Source: an uncultured Eubacteriales bacterium
GTDB taxonomy: Bacteria; Bacillota; Clostridia; Oscillospirales; Acutalibacteraceae
Direction: 5' to 3'
Assembly (NCBI GenBank): GCA_934466515.1
Contig: CAKSLH010000001.1
Span: 310,001-374,000 of the forward strand
Length of the DNA: 64,000 bases
Position numbers and translations under genes: made by a program
Notes under the pieces: model-generated
What the model was told of the DNA's origin: nothing
Seen by the model: the letters and a program-made list of their open reading frames with translations, nothing else
The model's database searches: none
Shown here: positions 26,884-35,370 of the stretch, in pieces
Layout: each line of letters begins with the position of its first letter
Position numbering within the stretch: position 1 is the stretch's first letter

Positions 26884-29800
26884 TCGTCGGATGACGAGCT
26901 TGAGCTTGAAGAAGACGAGCCCGAGCCCGAAGAACCTGACGAAGAAGACGATGAGTCTGACGAACTGCCCGAAGATGAAGACGATGACGAGCTTGACGAC
27001 GAGGAAGAACTCGAAGAAGATGAAGACGAAGAGGATGATGAAGATGATGAGCCTGAAGATGAGCTGTCATCAGGGTCGGTCTTATCTCCTATTTCGGCTT
27101 CGCCTAAAAGATAGCGTCTTATAAGAAGCGAGTCGGTCATAGTAACCTTGCCGTCGCCGTTAGTATCGGCGCGCTTTAACTGCTCCTCGTCAAGGTTCGC
27201 AATACCTACAATGTAATACTTAATTGCGGTTGCGTCCTTCATGGTAATCTTGCCGTCCATATTGACATCGCCGACAATGAAGTTTTCAGTGACCTCGTCT
27301 CCGCACTTATACATTACAAGCTGATTGTAGCCGAAGCTGTTCTGACTTGTAAGAAGCGGAGCATAAGAGCCTGACATCGGAACTGCAACATCCTCCGTAG
27401 TAAGCCTTGAAATTACCGTACTTTGCATATTGACTGTATTGTTTCCGCTCGTTATAACAATACCGTTTATTGAATTTCTTATAGTATTATTGTCAATAAC
27501 GGTATCGAGCATACATTTTCCGTTAGGTGCCATAAGGCTTATATAGGCATTATCTTCGAGAAGATTGTTTCTCAGCACTACCGCGGTCGAGGTGTTTGCA
27601 AATCCGTGAGCAAAAAGCTGAATATGCATATAGTCGGTGCCGTCATTCTCTCCGGTGGCATGATAGAAAAATCCGTCATAATAATGACTGTTTACTATCG
27701 AGTTGTACCAGTTCGGGCTGTCGCCGAATGCCCACATACCTGTTCCCTCGGACTGATGTATCTTATTTGAATCGAGAACTGTTCCGACAAGTGTTCCGTA
27801 TGTACCGAAGTTCGAACCTATTGAAACATCATTTCCGACAAAACACATGTTATAACGATTGTTATGAATTACAACTCGTGAATTTCTGTTAGGCTCTATT
27901 ACAAACGGAGTGTCAATAACAAGAATGTTTCCGTAACTCTTTACAATTCTGCGAACCTGACAAGCGCCCTGTCCCTGAATTACATAGAGACTGTTTCCTA
28001 CCCAATGGTTGTCTCCCCAGCTCTGACCGGTTGTTATCTGATAAGTAGTATCATTGATTTTTTTGACTATGCCTCCGCGGTTTTCGCCGTAATAAGCGGT
28101 TCCGTCGGTGGTGAATATTTCTCGGTTGTTTGTAAGAACCATTCCGAATGTATTATCTGCAGCATAAAAACCGTCTCCTCCTAAGCCTACTGTTATACGC
28201 TTAGTGTAATTTCCTTCTAAAATGGTTTTATTAGTTCTGAACGAGAAATACGAGCTGTTTGTAGAGATAAGAGAGTTGTCGGTGCAGGTAAGATAGGTGT
28301 ATTTTCCTCCGCGCATCGGCGTTTCGAAATACATGATATCATTATTCTGTATTTTTATATTATCGGCTTCGTCTCCGAAGTTTATTCCCCATGAGCTTTG
28401 CATTGCTTCCGCCCAGACCATAGACTTAAGCTCTGTATAGCTTACAAGGTTCTGTCCTGCAGAGCCCTCGGTAGGCGTTCCTCCCATAGGACTTTGCTGA
28501 ATTCTGATATCATGGATATTGATATTCTCCGCTTCGCAGGTTGCGCCGATAAAATGTCCCGTGCGCTGTCCGTAAAAGCTGATATCGGAAATTTCAACAT
28601 TTTTAACAGTCGAAATCATGTGCTTTGGCAATGAGCCGAACTGATATTTATAAGGAGAGAACATTATATTTGAGGTCTCAATTCCGTCGCCCTTTAAATA
28701 TACATTTTCAGGGATAGCTATTGCCCACACAAGGGTATATGTTCCCGACGGAACATATACGGTTCCTCCGCCGTTTTTCGCTGCTGCGTCAAGAGCGGCG
28801 ACAAATGCGGGAGTATCGTTTCCGTCAATTGCGGTGTCTGCACCGTAATCAAGGACATTGAATACCTCTTCGGGACGGCTGTCGCTCCAAGAAGAGCCGA
28901 TTTCAACCTCATAAGGCTTGCTCCAGCAGGAATTGTTTCCGTGGCCGTTATAAACGGTTACCTCATATTTACCCTTAGGAATATTATTCGGAACCGAAGC
29001 GCTAATAGAATACTGACTTTCAACCGAAGAAATAGGAAGGTCATATTCCGCTCCTGCTTTTGACCTTAATTTAACCTTAAGGTTCATGGCATTTATTTTG
29101 TCCGCATCATAAACGCGCTCGTCGCTTACGGTATCAACGGCGATATGCTTTCCTAAAATTCTTAAAGTTCCGCCCTGTGTCGCAACGCTTCCCTCATCGC
29201 CGATAGTATAATCTATCCTCGGAAGATTTATATAGGCATAAACAGGGTTTGAAGAAGAATATCTCGGTGTTACCTTAACTATATACACGCCGTCCTCAAA
29301 ATCGGAGGGAACTTCAAATTTAAAGCAATTTTCGCTCTGCTGAATATATTCAACAGTTCTTACATCGCCGGTAAAATAAAGCTCGGGATTTAAAGGCTTT
29401 GAATATTTTGCCTCCGAAGATTTTTCATCGAAGTAATCCTGCAAAACATAGCCTGCTTTATCGGTTTTATCCTCTGCTCTAACGATTTCGAGCTTAACTG
29501 CGGTGTTGCCCAAGTTTTGCCCGTAAAGCATGGTTACATCCCCGGGTTTTATATGCGTACTTGAAGTATAATAAACTATCGGGTCTGTAATTTCTATATC
29601 CTCGTCCCAATCGCCGGGGATAAACTCAATATTTATATCGTCATACCATGTAGCGCCCGAGGCATTGTGCTCCCAGCCGTTAGGCGAAGCAAGAATAAGC
29701 CTTGCTTTCGGGGAAAGCATATTGGCAATAATCGAAATCGGGTTTTTAGGATCCGAATCTGCAGTAAGAATCATAGTAGCCTTAAGAGTCTGCACATTGT

Positions 29801-32258
29801 ATTCGATTTCAACATTTACCCAATCCTTAAAATCGAATGCGGGGCTTAACTCTCGTCCGCCGTCGAACTGCTGAACTCCGTCAACGCACCAAGTAAAATT
29901 ATAGCAATAATATTCGTCATAATCCCTGTAGAAATAAACCTTTGACCAGTTATCCTCATCAATATAGCTTACATAGAAGGAGGTTCCGAGGAATACAGTC
30001 TTAGAATTATCAAACTTAACTCGGTATGAAGCTTTTTTCATTGAAGCCATCTGAGGCCACAAAAAGTCTCTGACTCTATAATAAGTGCTTTTGCCTCTAA
30101 TTTCAAGTATATGATTCGATTTATTATCCGGATCGGTTATCACCTTAAAGCTGTCATTCTTGGAGATAAACGAATCGGAAGTTTTTCCATCCTTATGTCT
30201 CCACTTTTCATTGGCATACTGTCCCTCAAAATCCTCATGGAATCCGTCCGCAACAGTTGCCTGACCTACGCCCAATTTTTCCATAAGGTCAAGGTCTTCC
30301 ACGCGCTCTACAAGCTTTAAAAGAAGCTTCTTTTCTTTTGCGAGCAAAAGCTGAGCGTCATAAGGAAGAGCTTCAAATTCCTCATAAGCGGCGTCCACCT
30401 GAGCCTTATCGGCCTTTGTTATGGAATTGACATTTTTGCCAAGAAGTGAAGACCATTTATCGAGATACTGCTGAGCAACATCCGACGCACCTTCAGAAAA
30501 TTTAATATTTATATCATCAATATAATAATCTGCAAATCCGGGTCCGCCGAATGCGAATTTTCCGGAATTCAAAACGACGGTCGGCTCGCTTACCTCTGTT
30601 TTAAGGTCGGAGGTCTTGTAGCATTTACCGTTTTGAGCAAGCTCAAGCTCTGTTGAAGCTCCGTCATTATCTGTAAGTATAAATACACACTTTGATGATG
30701 AATAAGATAATTTAAAGCTTAACCAATCGGCAGAGCTTGCTACAATATCGGTACTGTAATAATTTGTATATACATTTGCCGAACCCTTTGAATCGCAGTA
30801 GCCGTCGGCTTTAAAATATGTGCGGCAGCACCATTTCCCGTTTTCAAGAATAAGGTCTAAGCGCTTATAATTGTTTTCATCCTTGAAATAATACCAAATG
30901 GATATCGGCGCTCCCCAATGCGACGCGCTCGAAGAATAAATCTTTCCGGAAAGCTCGGAAAATGTTCCGTTTTCAGTCCAGTAATTAGGGTGCAAATAGT
31001 AATAAGGTATAACTCCAGAGTTATTATTTGAAGAAACCCTGAAAGCTGTATTACTGGTATTAAGTCCGCTTTTAAGGGGATTTTCACTAAATCCCCAAGG
31101 ATTACTGTTTGTTTTGTTTGCAGCCGACCAATACTTAGAATCCGAAGAATTTTCGAAATCAAAGAATATCGGGTCTAAATCTCCGCCTGTAGGACGGGAA
31201 GGAACCTCTTTTAAATAAATTGCATACTTAAGGCTGTTAAGCTTTGCAATTTCTGCGCTTGCGAATTTTTTCTGATTATCGGTAAGCTTATTAAATTCCG
31301 TTAAAGCCTGCTCGACCGCGGATTTATCGGAAACCTGAGCGGTTTCGGTTGTCTTCGATAAAATCCCCGCAAATTTTTCCTTTGTAAGCTGAGCTATCAA
31401 AGAATCGGAATCCTCATTTGCCGCAGCGCAGCGCAACGTGAAATTATCAATAAAAGCAGGCTTTGTATTATTGCCTGTTTTTGCTACGGCAAAGCCGTCC
31501 TTTCGCATATCGAAAGCATCGAAAACAGCGGCTTTTCTTTCAGCGTCGCTAAGAGCGGTTGAGTCATTTAGGCGGTATGCCAAGGTATAACCGCTTTTAT
31601 GAGTGTTTAGCATGGTATACTCGGTGTTTTCGCCGCTTCTTGTAAGCTTTACTCTGAATGACTCGCCGTTTTCGATTATAAGCTCTAAGGTAACCCATTC
31701 GTCATTGCTTAAAGCAATCATTTTGTTTCCTGTCCAAGAGCCTGTATCCGTAGGAGTCATTGAGCAGGAAAGAACCGAAGCTTTAGAAGAATTCTTTGAA
31801 GAAGCAATTCCTGCTGTCATGCAAAGCGCCATTCCCTGATATGTACCGTCGGAATCCTTATAAATCTGGAAAGCTTTCCAGTTTTCAGCATTTTTATACC
31901 AATAAACAAGCGAAAGACGGCTTGCGGGATTGGTATTTTTCAAATTGACATCGGTTTTGAAATAGACCTTTTGTCCCGAATTGCTGAATACTGAGGATTT
32001 CGGCGAATAGAATGCGCTTGATCCTGACGGAATTTGAAGATAATTGTTTGTTCCGTCAGAAATTGTCCCCAATTCCTCGCCGTCGCTCGGAGTGCCGCTT
32101 TTAAGCTCCCATTTAAGCCCCGATTCAAAATTATCCGAAAAGCCCACGCCCTCTGCCGAAACAAAGGAATTTTTAAGCGTAAGCACGGAAAAGCAGGCGA
32201 CTAAAACGGACAGACTTAGTAAAAATGCCACTGCCCTGCGCCCTTTTATTGATTTCAT
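26859..32258 (-). CDS. Giant secreted dockerin protein with pectate-lyase-like domain
   Basis: 1799 aa, exported (signal peptide about 1-35). Three jelly-roll/LamG-like modules (about 38-280, 365-590, 670-880) are separated by three-helix spacers such as FNKLTDNQKKFASAEIAKL. Ig/IPT-like regions (about 890-1110) follow. A Pectate_lyase_3-type right-handed beta-helix (about 1130-1640) starts NVLDYGADTAIDGNDTPAF. A dockerin with two Ca-binding repeats, DVNMDGKITMKDA and DTNGDGKVTMTDS, lies at about 1660-1722. The C-terminus is about 65 residues, mostly Ser, then SEWLGPF. AAAGGAG precedes the ATG. It likely acts on an extracellular polysaccharide; the substrate is not readable from sequence. Confidence 0.85.
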   Translation of the reverse strand: MKSIKGRRAVAFLLSLSVLVACFSVLTLKNSFVSAEGVGFSDNFESGLKWELKSGTPSDGEELGTISDGTNNYLQIPSGSSAFYSPKSSVFSNSGQKVYFKTDVNLKNTNPASRLSLVYWYKNAENWKAFQIYKDSDGTYQGMALCMTAGIASSKNSSKASVLSCSMTPTDTGSWTGNKMIALSNDEWVTLELIIENGESFRVKLTRSGENTEYTMLNTHKSGYTLAYRLNDSTALSDAERKAAVFDAFDMRKDGFAVAKTGNNTKPAFIDNFTLRCAAANEDSDSLIAQLTKEKFAGILSKTTETAQVSDKSAVEQALTEFNKLTDNQKKFASAEIAKLNSLKYAIYLKEVPSRPTGGDLDPIFFDFENSSDSKYWSAANKTNSNPWGFSENPLKSGLNTSNTAFRVSSNNNSGVIPYYYLHPNYWTENGTFSELSGKIYSSSASHWGAPISIWYYFKDENNYKRLDLILENGKWCCRTYFKADGYCDSKGSANVYTNYYSTDIVASSADWLSFKLSYSSSKCVFILTDNDGASTELELAQNGKCYKTSDLKTEVSEPTVVLNSGKFAFGGPGFADYYIDDINIKFSEGASDVAQQYLDKWSSLLGKNVNSITKADKAQVDAAYEEFEALPYDAQLLLAKEKKLLLKLVERVEDLDLMEKLGVGQATVADGFHEDFEGQYANEKWRHKDGKTSDSFISKNDSFKVITDPDNKSNHILEIRGKSTYYRVRDFLWPQMASMKKASYRVKFDNSKTVFLGTSFYVSYIDEDNWSKVYFYRDYDEYYCYNFTWCVDGVQQFDGGRELSPAFDFKDWVNVEIEYNVQTLKATMILTADSDPKNPISIIANMLSPKARLILASPNGWEHNASGATWYDDINIEFIPGDWDEDIEITDPIVYYTSSTHIKPGDVTMLYGQNLGNTAVKLEIVRAEDKTDKAGYVLQDYFDEKSSEAKYSKPLNPELYFTGDVRTVEYIQQSENCFKFEVPSDFEDGVYIVKVTPRYSSSNPVYAYINLPRIDYTIGDEGSVATQGGTLRILGKHIAVDTVSDERVYDADKINAMNLKVKLRSKAGAEYDLPISSVESQYSISASVPNNIPKGKYEVTVYNGHGNNSCWSKPYEVEIGSSWSDSRPEEVFNVLDYGADTAIDGNDTPAFVAALDAAAKNGGGTVYVPSGTYTLVWAIAIPENVYLKGDGIETSNIMFSPYKYQFGSLPKHMISTVKNVEISDISFYGQRTGHFIGATCEAENINIHDIRIQQSPMGGTPTEGSAGQNLVSYTELKSMVWAEAMQSSWGINFGDEADNIKIQNNDIMYFETPMRGGKYTYLTCTDNSLISTNSSYFSFRTNKTILEGNYTKRITVGLGGDGFYAADNTFGMVLTNNREIFTTDGTAYYGENRGGIVKKINDTTYQITTGQSWGDNHWVGNSLYVIQGQGACQVRRIVKSYGNILVIDTPFVIEPNRNSRVVIHNNRYNMCFVGNDVSIGSNFGTYGTLVGTVLDSNKIHQSEGTGMWAFGDSPNWYNSIVNSHYYDGFFYHATGENDGTDYMHIQLFAHGFANTSTAVVLRNNLLEDNAYISLMAPNGKCMLDTVIDNNTIRNSINGIVITSGNNTVNMQSTVISRLTTEDVAVPMSGSYAPLLTSQNSFGYNQLVMYKCGDEVTENFIVGDVNMDGKITMKDATAIKYYIVGIANLDEEQLKRADTNGDGKVTMTDSLLIRRYLLGEAEIGDKTDPDDSSSSGSSSSSSSSSSSSSSSSSSSSSSSSSSSGSSSDSSSSSSGSSGSGSSSSSSSSSSDDSEWLGPF

Positions 32259-32400
32259 TCAGGCACGCTCCTTTCTGTTTTAAAAGTTTCTTTGCCGATT
32301 TAACCAATCGGCAGGTTTTGTTTTAATTTTTTTGACAGTCCGGCGGAGGGATTTTTCTAAAATCAAAATGAAAAATTTTCTTTGACTTAGATTTTTCTCT

Positions 32401-32495
32401 CCCTCCGTCACGGCTACCGCCGTGCCACCTCCCCTTCCGACTGAAGTGGAAGCTTTTCGGCGCCCTTCTTTTTCACGATAGTGAAAACTTAAGGG
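32401..32495. repeat. Palindromic intergenic repeat, shortened copy 3
   Basis: Contains CCACCTCCCCTTCCGACTG and GGCGCCCTTCTT as in copies 1 and 2 but lacks the right palindrome, replaced by TTCAC/GTGAA. It joins directly to the second 68-bp repeat. Confidence 0.65.
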
Positions 32496-32560
32496 TATTG
32501 TCTAACATCTACCGTCTGGTGTCTAATGTCTAACTTTAGAACGGTCCGAGCCATTCGGAA
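32493..32560 (-). repeat. 68-bp repeat covering a 3' gene end, copy 2
   Basis: Pairs with 26816-26883. It supplies the final SEWLGPF codons and stop of the lipoprotein gene, though the two proteins are otherwise unrelated apart from Ser-rich stretches. Confidence 0.85.
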
Positions 32561-32919
32561 GAAGAGCTGTTTTCACTGCTGTTCTTATTTTCGTTCTCTT
32601 TATTGCCATCAGAAGAGCCGCTGTCGGTTTCAACTTCGACGGAAATATCAGAGGTCGGTTTATTTTTGCTGTCTGATGAATTTTTACCGCTGTTTTTTAT
32701 TTCCGAAGAATTATTATCCGCCGCCGCGGAATTATCTTCGGACCTTTCCGAAGATAATTCCTGCGATGAATAGCTATGCTTATCATCCGATTTGTTTTTA
32801 TCGGATTTAGATTTATTTTTGCCGCATGCGCAAAGCGAAAATGCAATAATGCAAATAAGCAATGCGGCAAATATTTTTTTACCAACCGTATTCTGTATCA
32901 TTGCCATCATAGTTAACAT
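32536..32919 (-). CDS. Ser/Lys-rich lipoprotein ending in SEWLGPF
   Basis: Up to 127 aa. A hydrophobic signal segment ends in lipobox FSLCAC, so it is probably lipid-anchored. The rest is low-complexity Ser, Lys, Asp and Asn with no fold, then SEWLGPF. Start uncertain: ATG at 32919, 32910, 32907 or 32901, none with a good ribosome site. It overlaps the end of the 49-aa gene by 41 bases, so re-initiation is likely. Confidence 0.6.
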   Translation of the reverse strand: MLTMMAMIQNTVGKKIFAALLICIIAFSLCACGKNKSKSDKNKSDDKHSYSSQELSSERSEDNSAAADNNSSEIKNSGKNSSDSKNKPTSDISVEVETDSGSSDGNKENENKNSSENSSSSEWLGPF

Positions 32920-33028
32920 CTACATCGTTGAAATTCGGATCCGAGGTGCCTGACGCACTGATATTCTCATCAGGCAGAATTTTTAAAAATTCAAGACTCG
33001 GGGAATTATACTTTTTTAATTTTCTCAT
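32879..33028 (-). CDS. 49-aa acidic small protein
   Basis: Starts MRKLKKYNSPSLEFLKILPD and ends NYDGNDTEYGW. GGAGG lies inside the last codons of the upstream gene and the start overlaps its stop (TAATG), so coupled translation is likely. Basic N-terminus, a K-Y-x-x-P-x-L-E pattern familiar from many short Clostridia proteins of unknown role, and an Asp/Asn-rich tail. No signal peptide. It could be a peptide precursor or a small partner of its neighbours. Confidence 0.6.
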   Translation of the reverse strand: MRKLKKYNSPSLEFLKILPDENISASGTSDPNFNDVDVNYDGNDTEYGW

Positions 33029-35355
33029 TATTTATTACCTCCGAGATAGCCGGCTGCTTTAAGAGCTGCCAATGCGCCTGCATAGTCATCACCTGTATAG
33101 CTTACAAGATTTTTCGCTGTTTTTACTACCTGCTCGCTTACCGAAACGGCATAGCTGTTAGAATCGGCATAAGCATATCTGTAAGCGCCTGTCGGGTCAT
33201 TTGCCTTTCTGTATTTGATATAAACGCGGCAAACAAGCTGCTGTTTAACATCAAATTTATCATTATCTATAACATTTATAAGAACTCCGTAAATATTTTC
33301 AGGCATTGCGGTTTCAGTCTTTTCGTTGCCTCTTGCTTTCTTACCGAAAGAATTAGCAGTCTTTGTGCTTTCAACCGTAAGAAGTTCACCGTCTGCTAAA
33401 TAAGCTTTGGGCATAAACAGCGCGCCTGAAGCAACTACGGTGCAGTCACTTGCATTATTATAAAGCTCATTAGCAGCTAAGGTTTCGGTTCCGAAACGTA
33501 TTCCGCTCGCTGCCGTATCTCTTATCCAAGCTTTATCAAGCATTGTCATTGTGTAAGGTGTGCGGAAGGTAACCTTAAAGTCATCATAATAAGAATCTGA
33601 TGCAAACTGAGTCATGCCTATTGCAAATGCGTTTGCGCTTAATGTGTTTTCGGCAGGCTTGCTTACAACGCGGCTTGTTACGCCGTCAGCAGTTGTAAGA
33701 GTTACTGAGAAGCCCGTATCGGTATAAGCTATATTAACGGTATACCACTGACCTGCCATTGTTCCGAGGTTTGCAGTTCCGTCAGCAGTTTTTATAGCAC
33801 TGCTGTAGCTGTCTGTATACTTAGCCGCCGCTGTATCATACTTCTTATAAACAAACTGTAAAGGTTCATTTGCACCGTCGGCATAGAAGTTAATATAATC
33901 CTGAGTATTTATAGACTTTGCATCATCATAATTGAAATATACTCTTGCGCCCTGACCGTTTCCTTTATAAGCCTTAAAATACATTTTAAAAGAAACATTT
34001 GCGATTACATTTGAAGAATCGGCGTCTGTATATTTTATCTTATGAATCATATTGCTGCTTCCAGTTTCGCCGTCTCTTGCAAGTTGAACGACCTTATCGG
34101 AATTGTTTCCGGCTGTCTTAAAGGGATTGTCAATAACTGTAAGCAATTCTCTGTTTGAAGTCGAACCGAAAGCGGTATTCATTTCAATGCTTGTTTCAGC
34201 AGAAAGACCGTCTTCAAAATCAACATTTATATCGTTTCCGAGATAAGCTTCAGCCTTTTTCTTTGAGCCTATAAGCTTTTCAAGTGCAGCTTTTTCTGAG
34301 GCTAGCTTCTCTTTTGAAGAATCGGAAAGTGCAAAAAAAGCTGCGAATGCCTTGTCGATATTTGCTATGTCAGCTGTAAACGCAGCATAATCGGTTGAAA
34401 ATTTCGCATAAAGAGCATCGGCGTCAAGAGCCAAAACATCTGCATAGGTCTTTTTGAAATCGCGAACCTCCGCAGGCTCAACATCGAGGGTTACGGAAAG
34501 GTCGTCATAATATCCTACCTGAGGACTTCCGCTTGAATTATTATTTTCATCATAATAAGTCCCTGTTCCGGCTATTCCGAAAAGACCCTTTCTCCAGTCA
34601 TATTTAGTAAAATAAGATGAAGTGTTGACCGTTCCGGTAGTTGCAGAAGTTATATCATAGGTATTATCGAAATTAAATGTGCTGCTTAAAGTACTCTTAT
34701 AAACGGTTTCGGGAGCGCTTTCCTTATACCAGCTTAATTTTATTGTATTAACATCGGTATATTCAGCATTGAACTGAATCCAGCCGTCATTTTCGCCTAT
34801 CGGCATTTTACCATTGTTTGTAAGATCGTTCCATGCAAATAAAACAGTTGGATCGGCAGAACCTTTTACTCTTGAAAGAGAGCTGTTTTTGCCCGAAATT
34901 CTTGTATCATAGGTTTTTTTGTCATCAGAAATTTTCCAGTCAAGTCCGAGCCAGTTATTCGCATCCTGATACCAAAGAATTATGCGCTGGAATGTTACAT
35001 CTCCGGAATTTATAATTCCCTGATTGTTGATACGAAGCGACATTGATTTTCTTACAAGGTCGGTATCCCAGTTTACAGGTGTATAAATATTTTCGGGACC
35101 GAAGCCTATCTTAAAAACAGTTTCATTTTCAGAAAGAACTATTCCGCTTGTTCCGTTAGCAGATTTATCATAGGTTCCGGTTTTATTTTCCTCTAAAGGA
35201 TTTTCCGAAGAATTAAAATCATAAGTAACTACGCCTGAATCGGGAACATCAATTCCTTCTCCGACTTTGGCTGCTTTTGACGGCAGTATTGCCGCGGACA
35301 CTGTCATAGAAGCCAGCAATGCAACGGCTATTGCCTTTAGTTTAAATTTTTTCAT
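33028..35355 (-). CDS. Secreted LamG-like carbohydrate-binding-type protein
   Basis: 775 aa with a clear signal peptide (MKKFKLKAIAVALLASMTVS, cut near ILPSKA). Two jelly-roll/LamG-like modules (about 40-300 and 385-600) show repeated patterns of the kind YYDDLSVTLD and YYDDFKVTFR at their ends. They are joined by a helical spacer containing FFALSDSSKEKLASEKAAL. The C-terminal region (620-775) is unrecognised. No dockerin or membrane anchor. GAGGAGG precedes the ATG. Probably binds polysaccharide outside the cell. Confidence 0.75.
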   Translation of the reverse strand: MKKFKLKAIAVALLASMTVSAAILPSKAAKVGEGIDVPDSGVVTYDFNSSENPLEENKTGTYDKSANGTSGIVLSENETVFKIGFGPENIYTPVNWDTDLVRKSMSLRINNQGIINSGDVTFQRIILWYQDANNWLGLDWKISDDKKTYDTRISGKNSSLSRVKGSADPTVLFAWNDLTNNGKMPIGENDGWIQFNAEYTDVNTIKLSWYKESAPETVYKSTLSSTFNFDNTYDITSATTGTVNTSSYFTKYDWRKGLFGIAGTGTYYDENNNSSGSPQVGYYDDLSVTLDVEPAEVRDFKKTYADVLALDADALYAKFSTDYAAFTADIANIDKAFAAFFALSDSSKEKLASEKAALEKLIGSKKKAEAYLGNDINVDFEDGLSAETSIEMNTAFGSTSNRELLTVIDNPFKTAGNNSDKVVQLARDGETGSSNMIHKIKYTDADSSNVIANVSFKMYFKAYKGNGQGARVYFNYDDAKSINTQDYINFYADGANEPLQFVYKKYDTAAAKYTDSYSSAIKTADGTANLGTMAGQWYTVNIAYTDTGFSVTLTTADGVTSRVVSKPAENTLSANAFAIGMTQFASDSYYDDFKVTFRTPYTMTMLDKAWIRDTAASGIRFGTETLAANELYNNASDCTVVASGALFMPKAYLADGELLTVESTKTANSFGKKARGNEKTETAMPENIYGVLINVIDNDKFDVKQQLVCRVYIKYRKANDPTGAYRYAYADSNSYAVSVSEQVVKTAKNLVSYTGDDYAGALAALKAAGYLGGNK

Positions 35356-35370
35356 TATTTATTCCTCCTC

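Noticed and set aside
26825..27070. His/Arg/Leu-rich frame within the Ser-rich tail
   Set aside because: It is the same-strand alternate frame of a poly-Ser codon tract, not an independent gene.
26849..27124. Met/Lys/Thr-rich plus-strand frame opposite the Ser-rich tail
   Set aside because: It is the antisense reading of a low-complexity tract.
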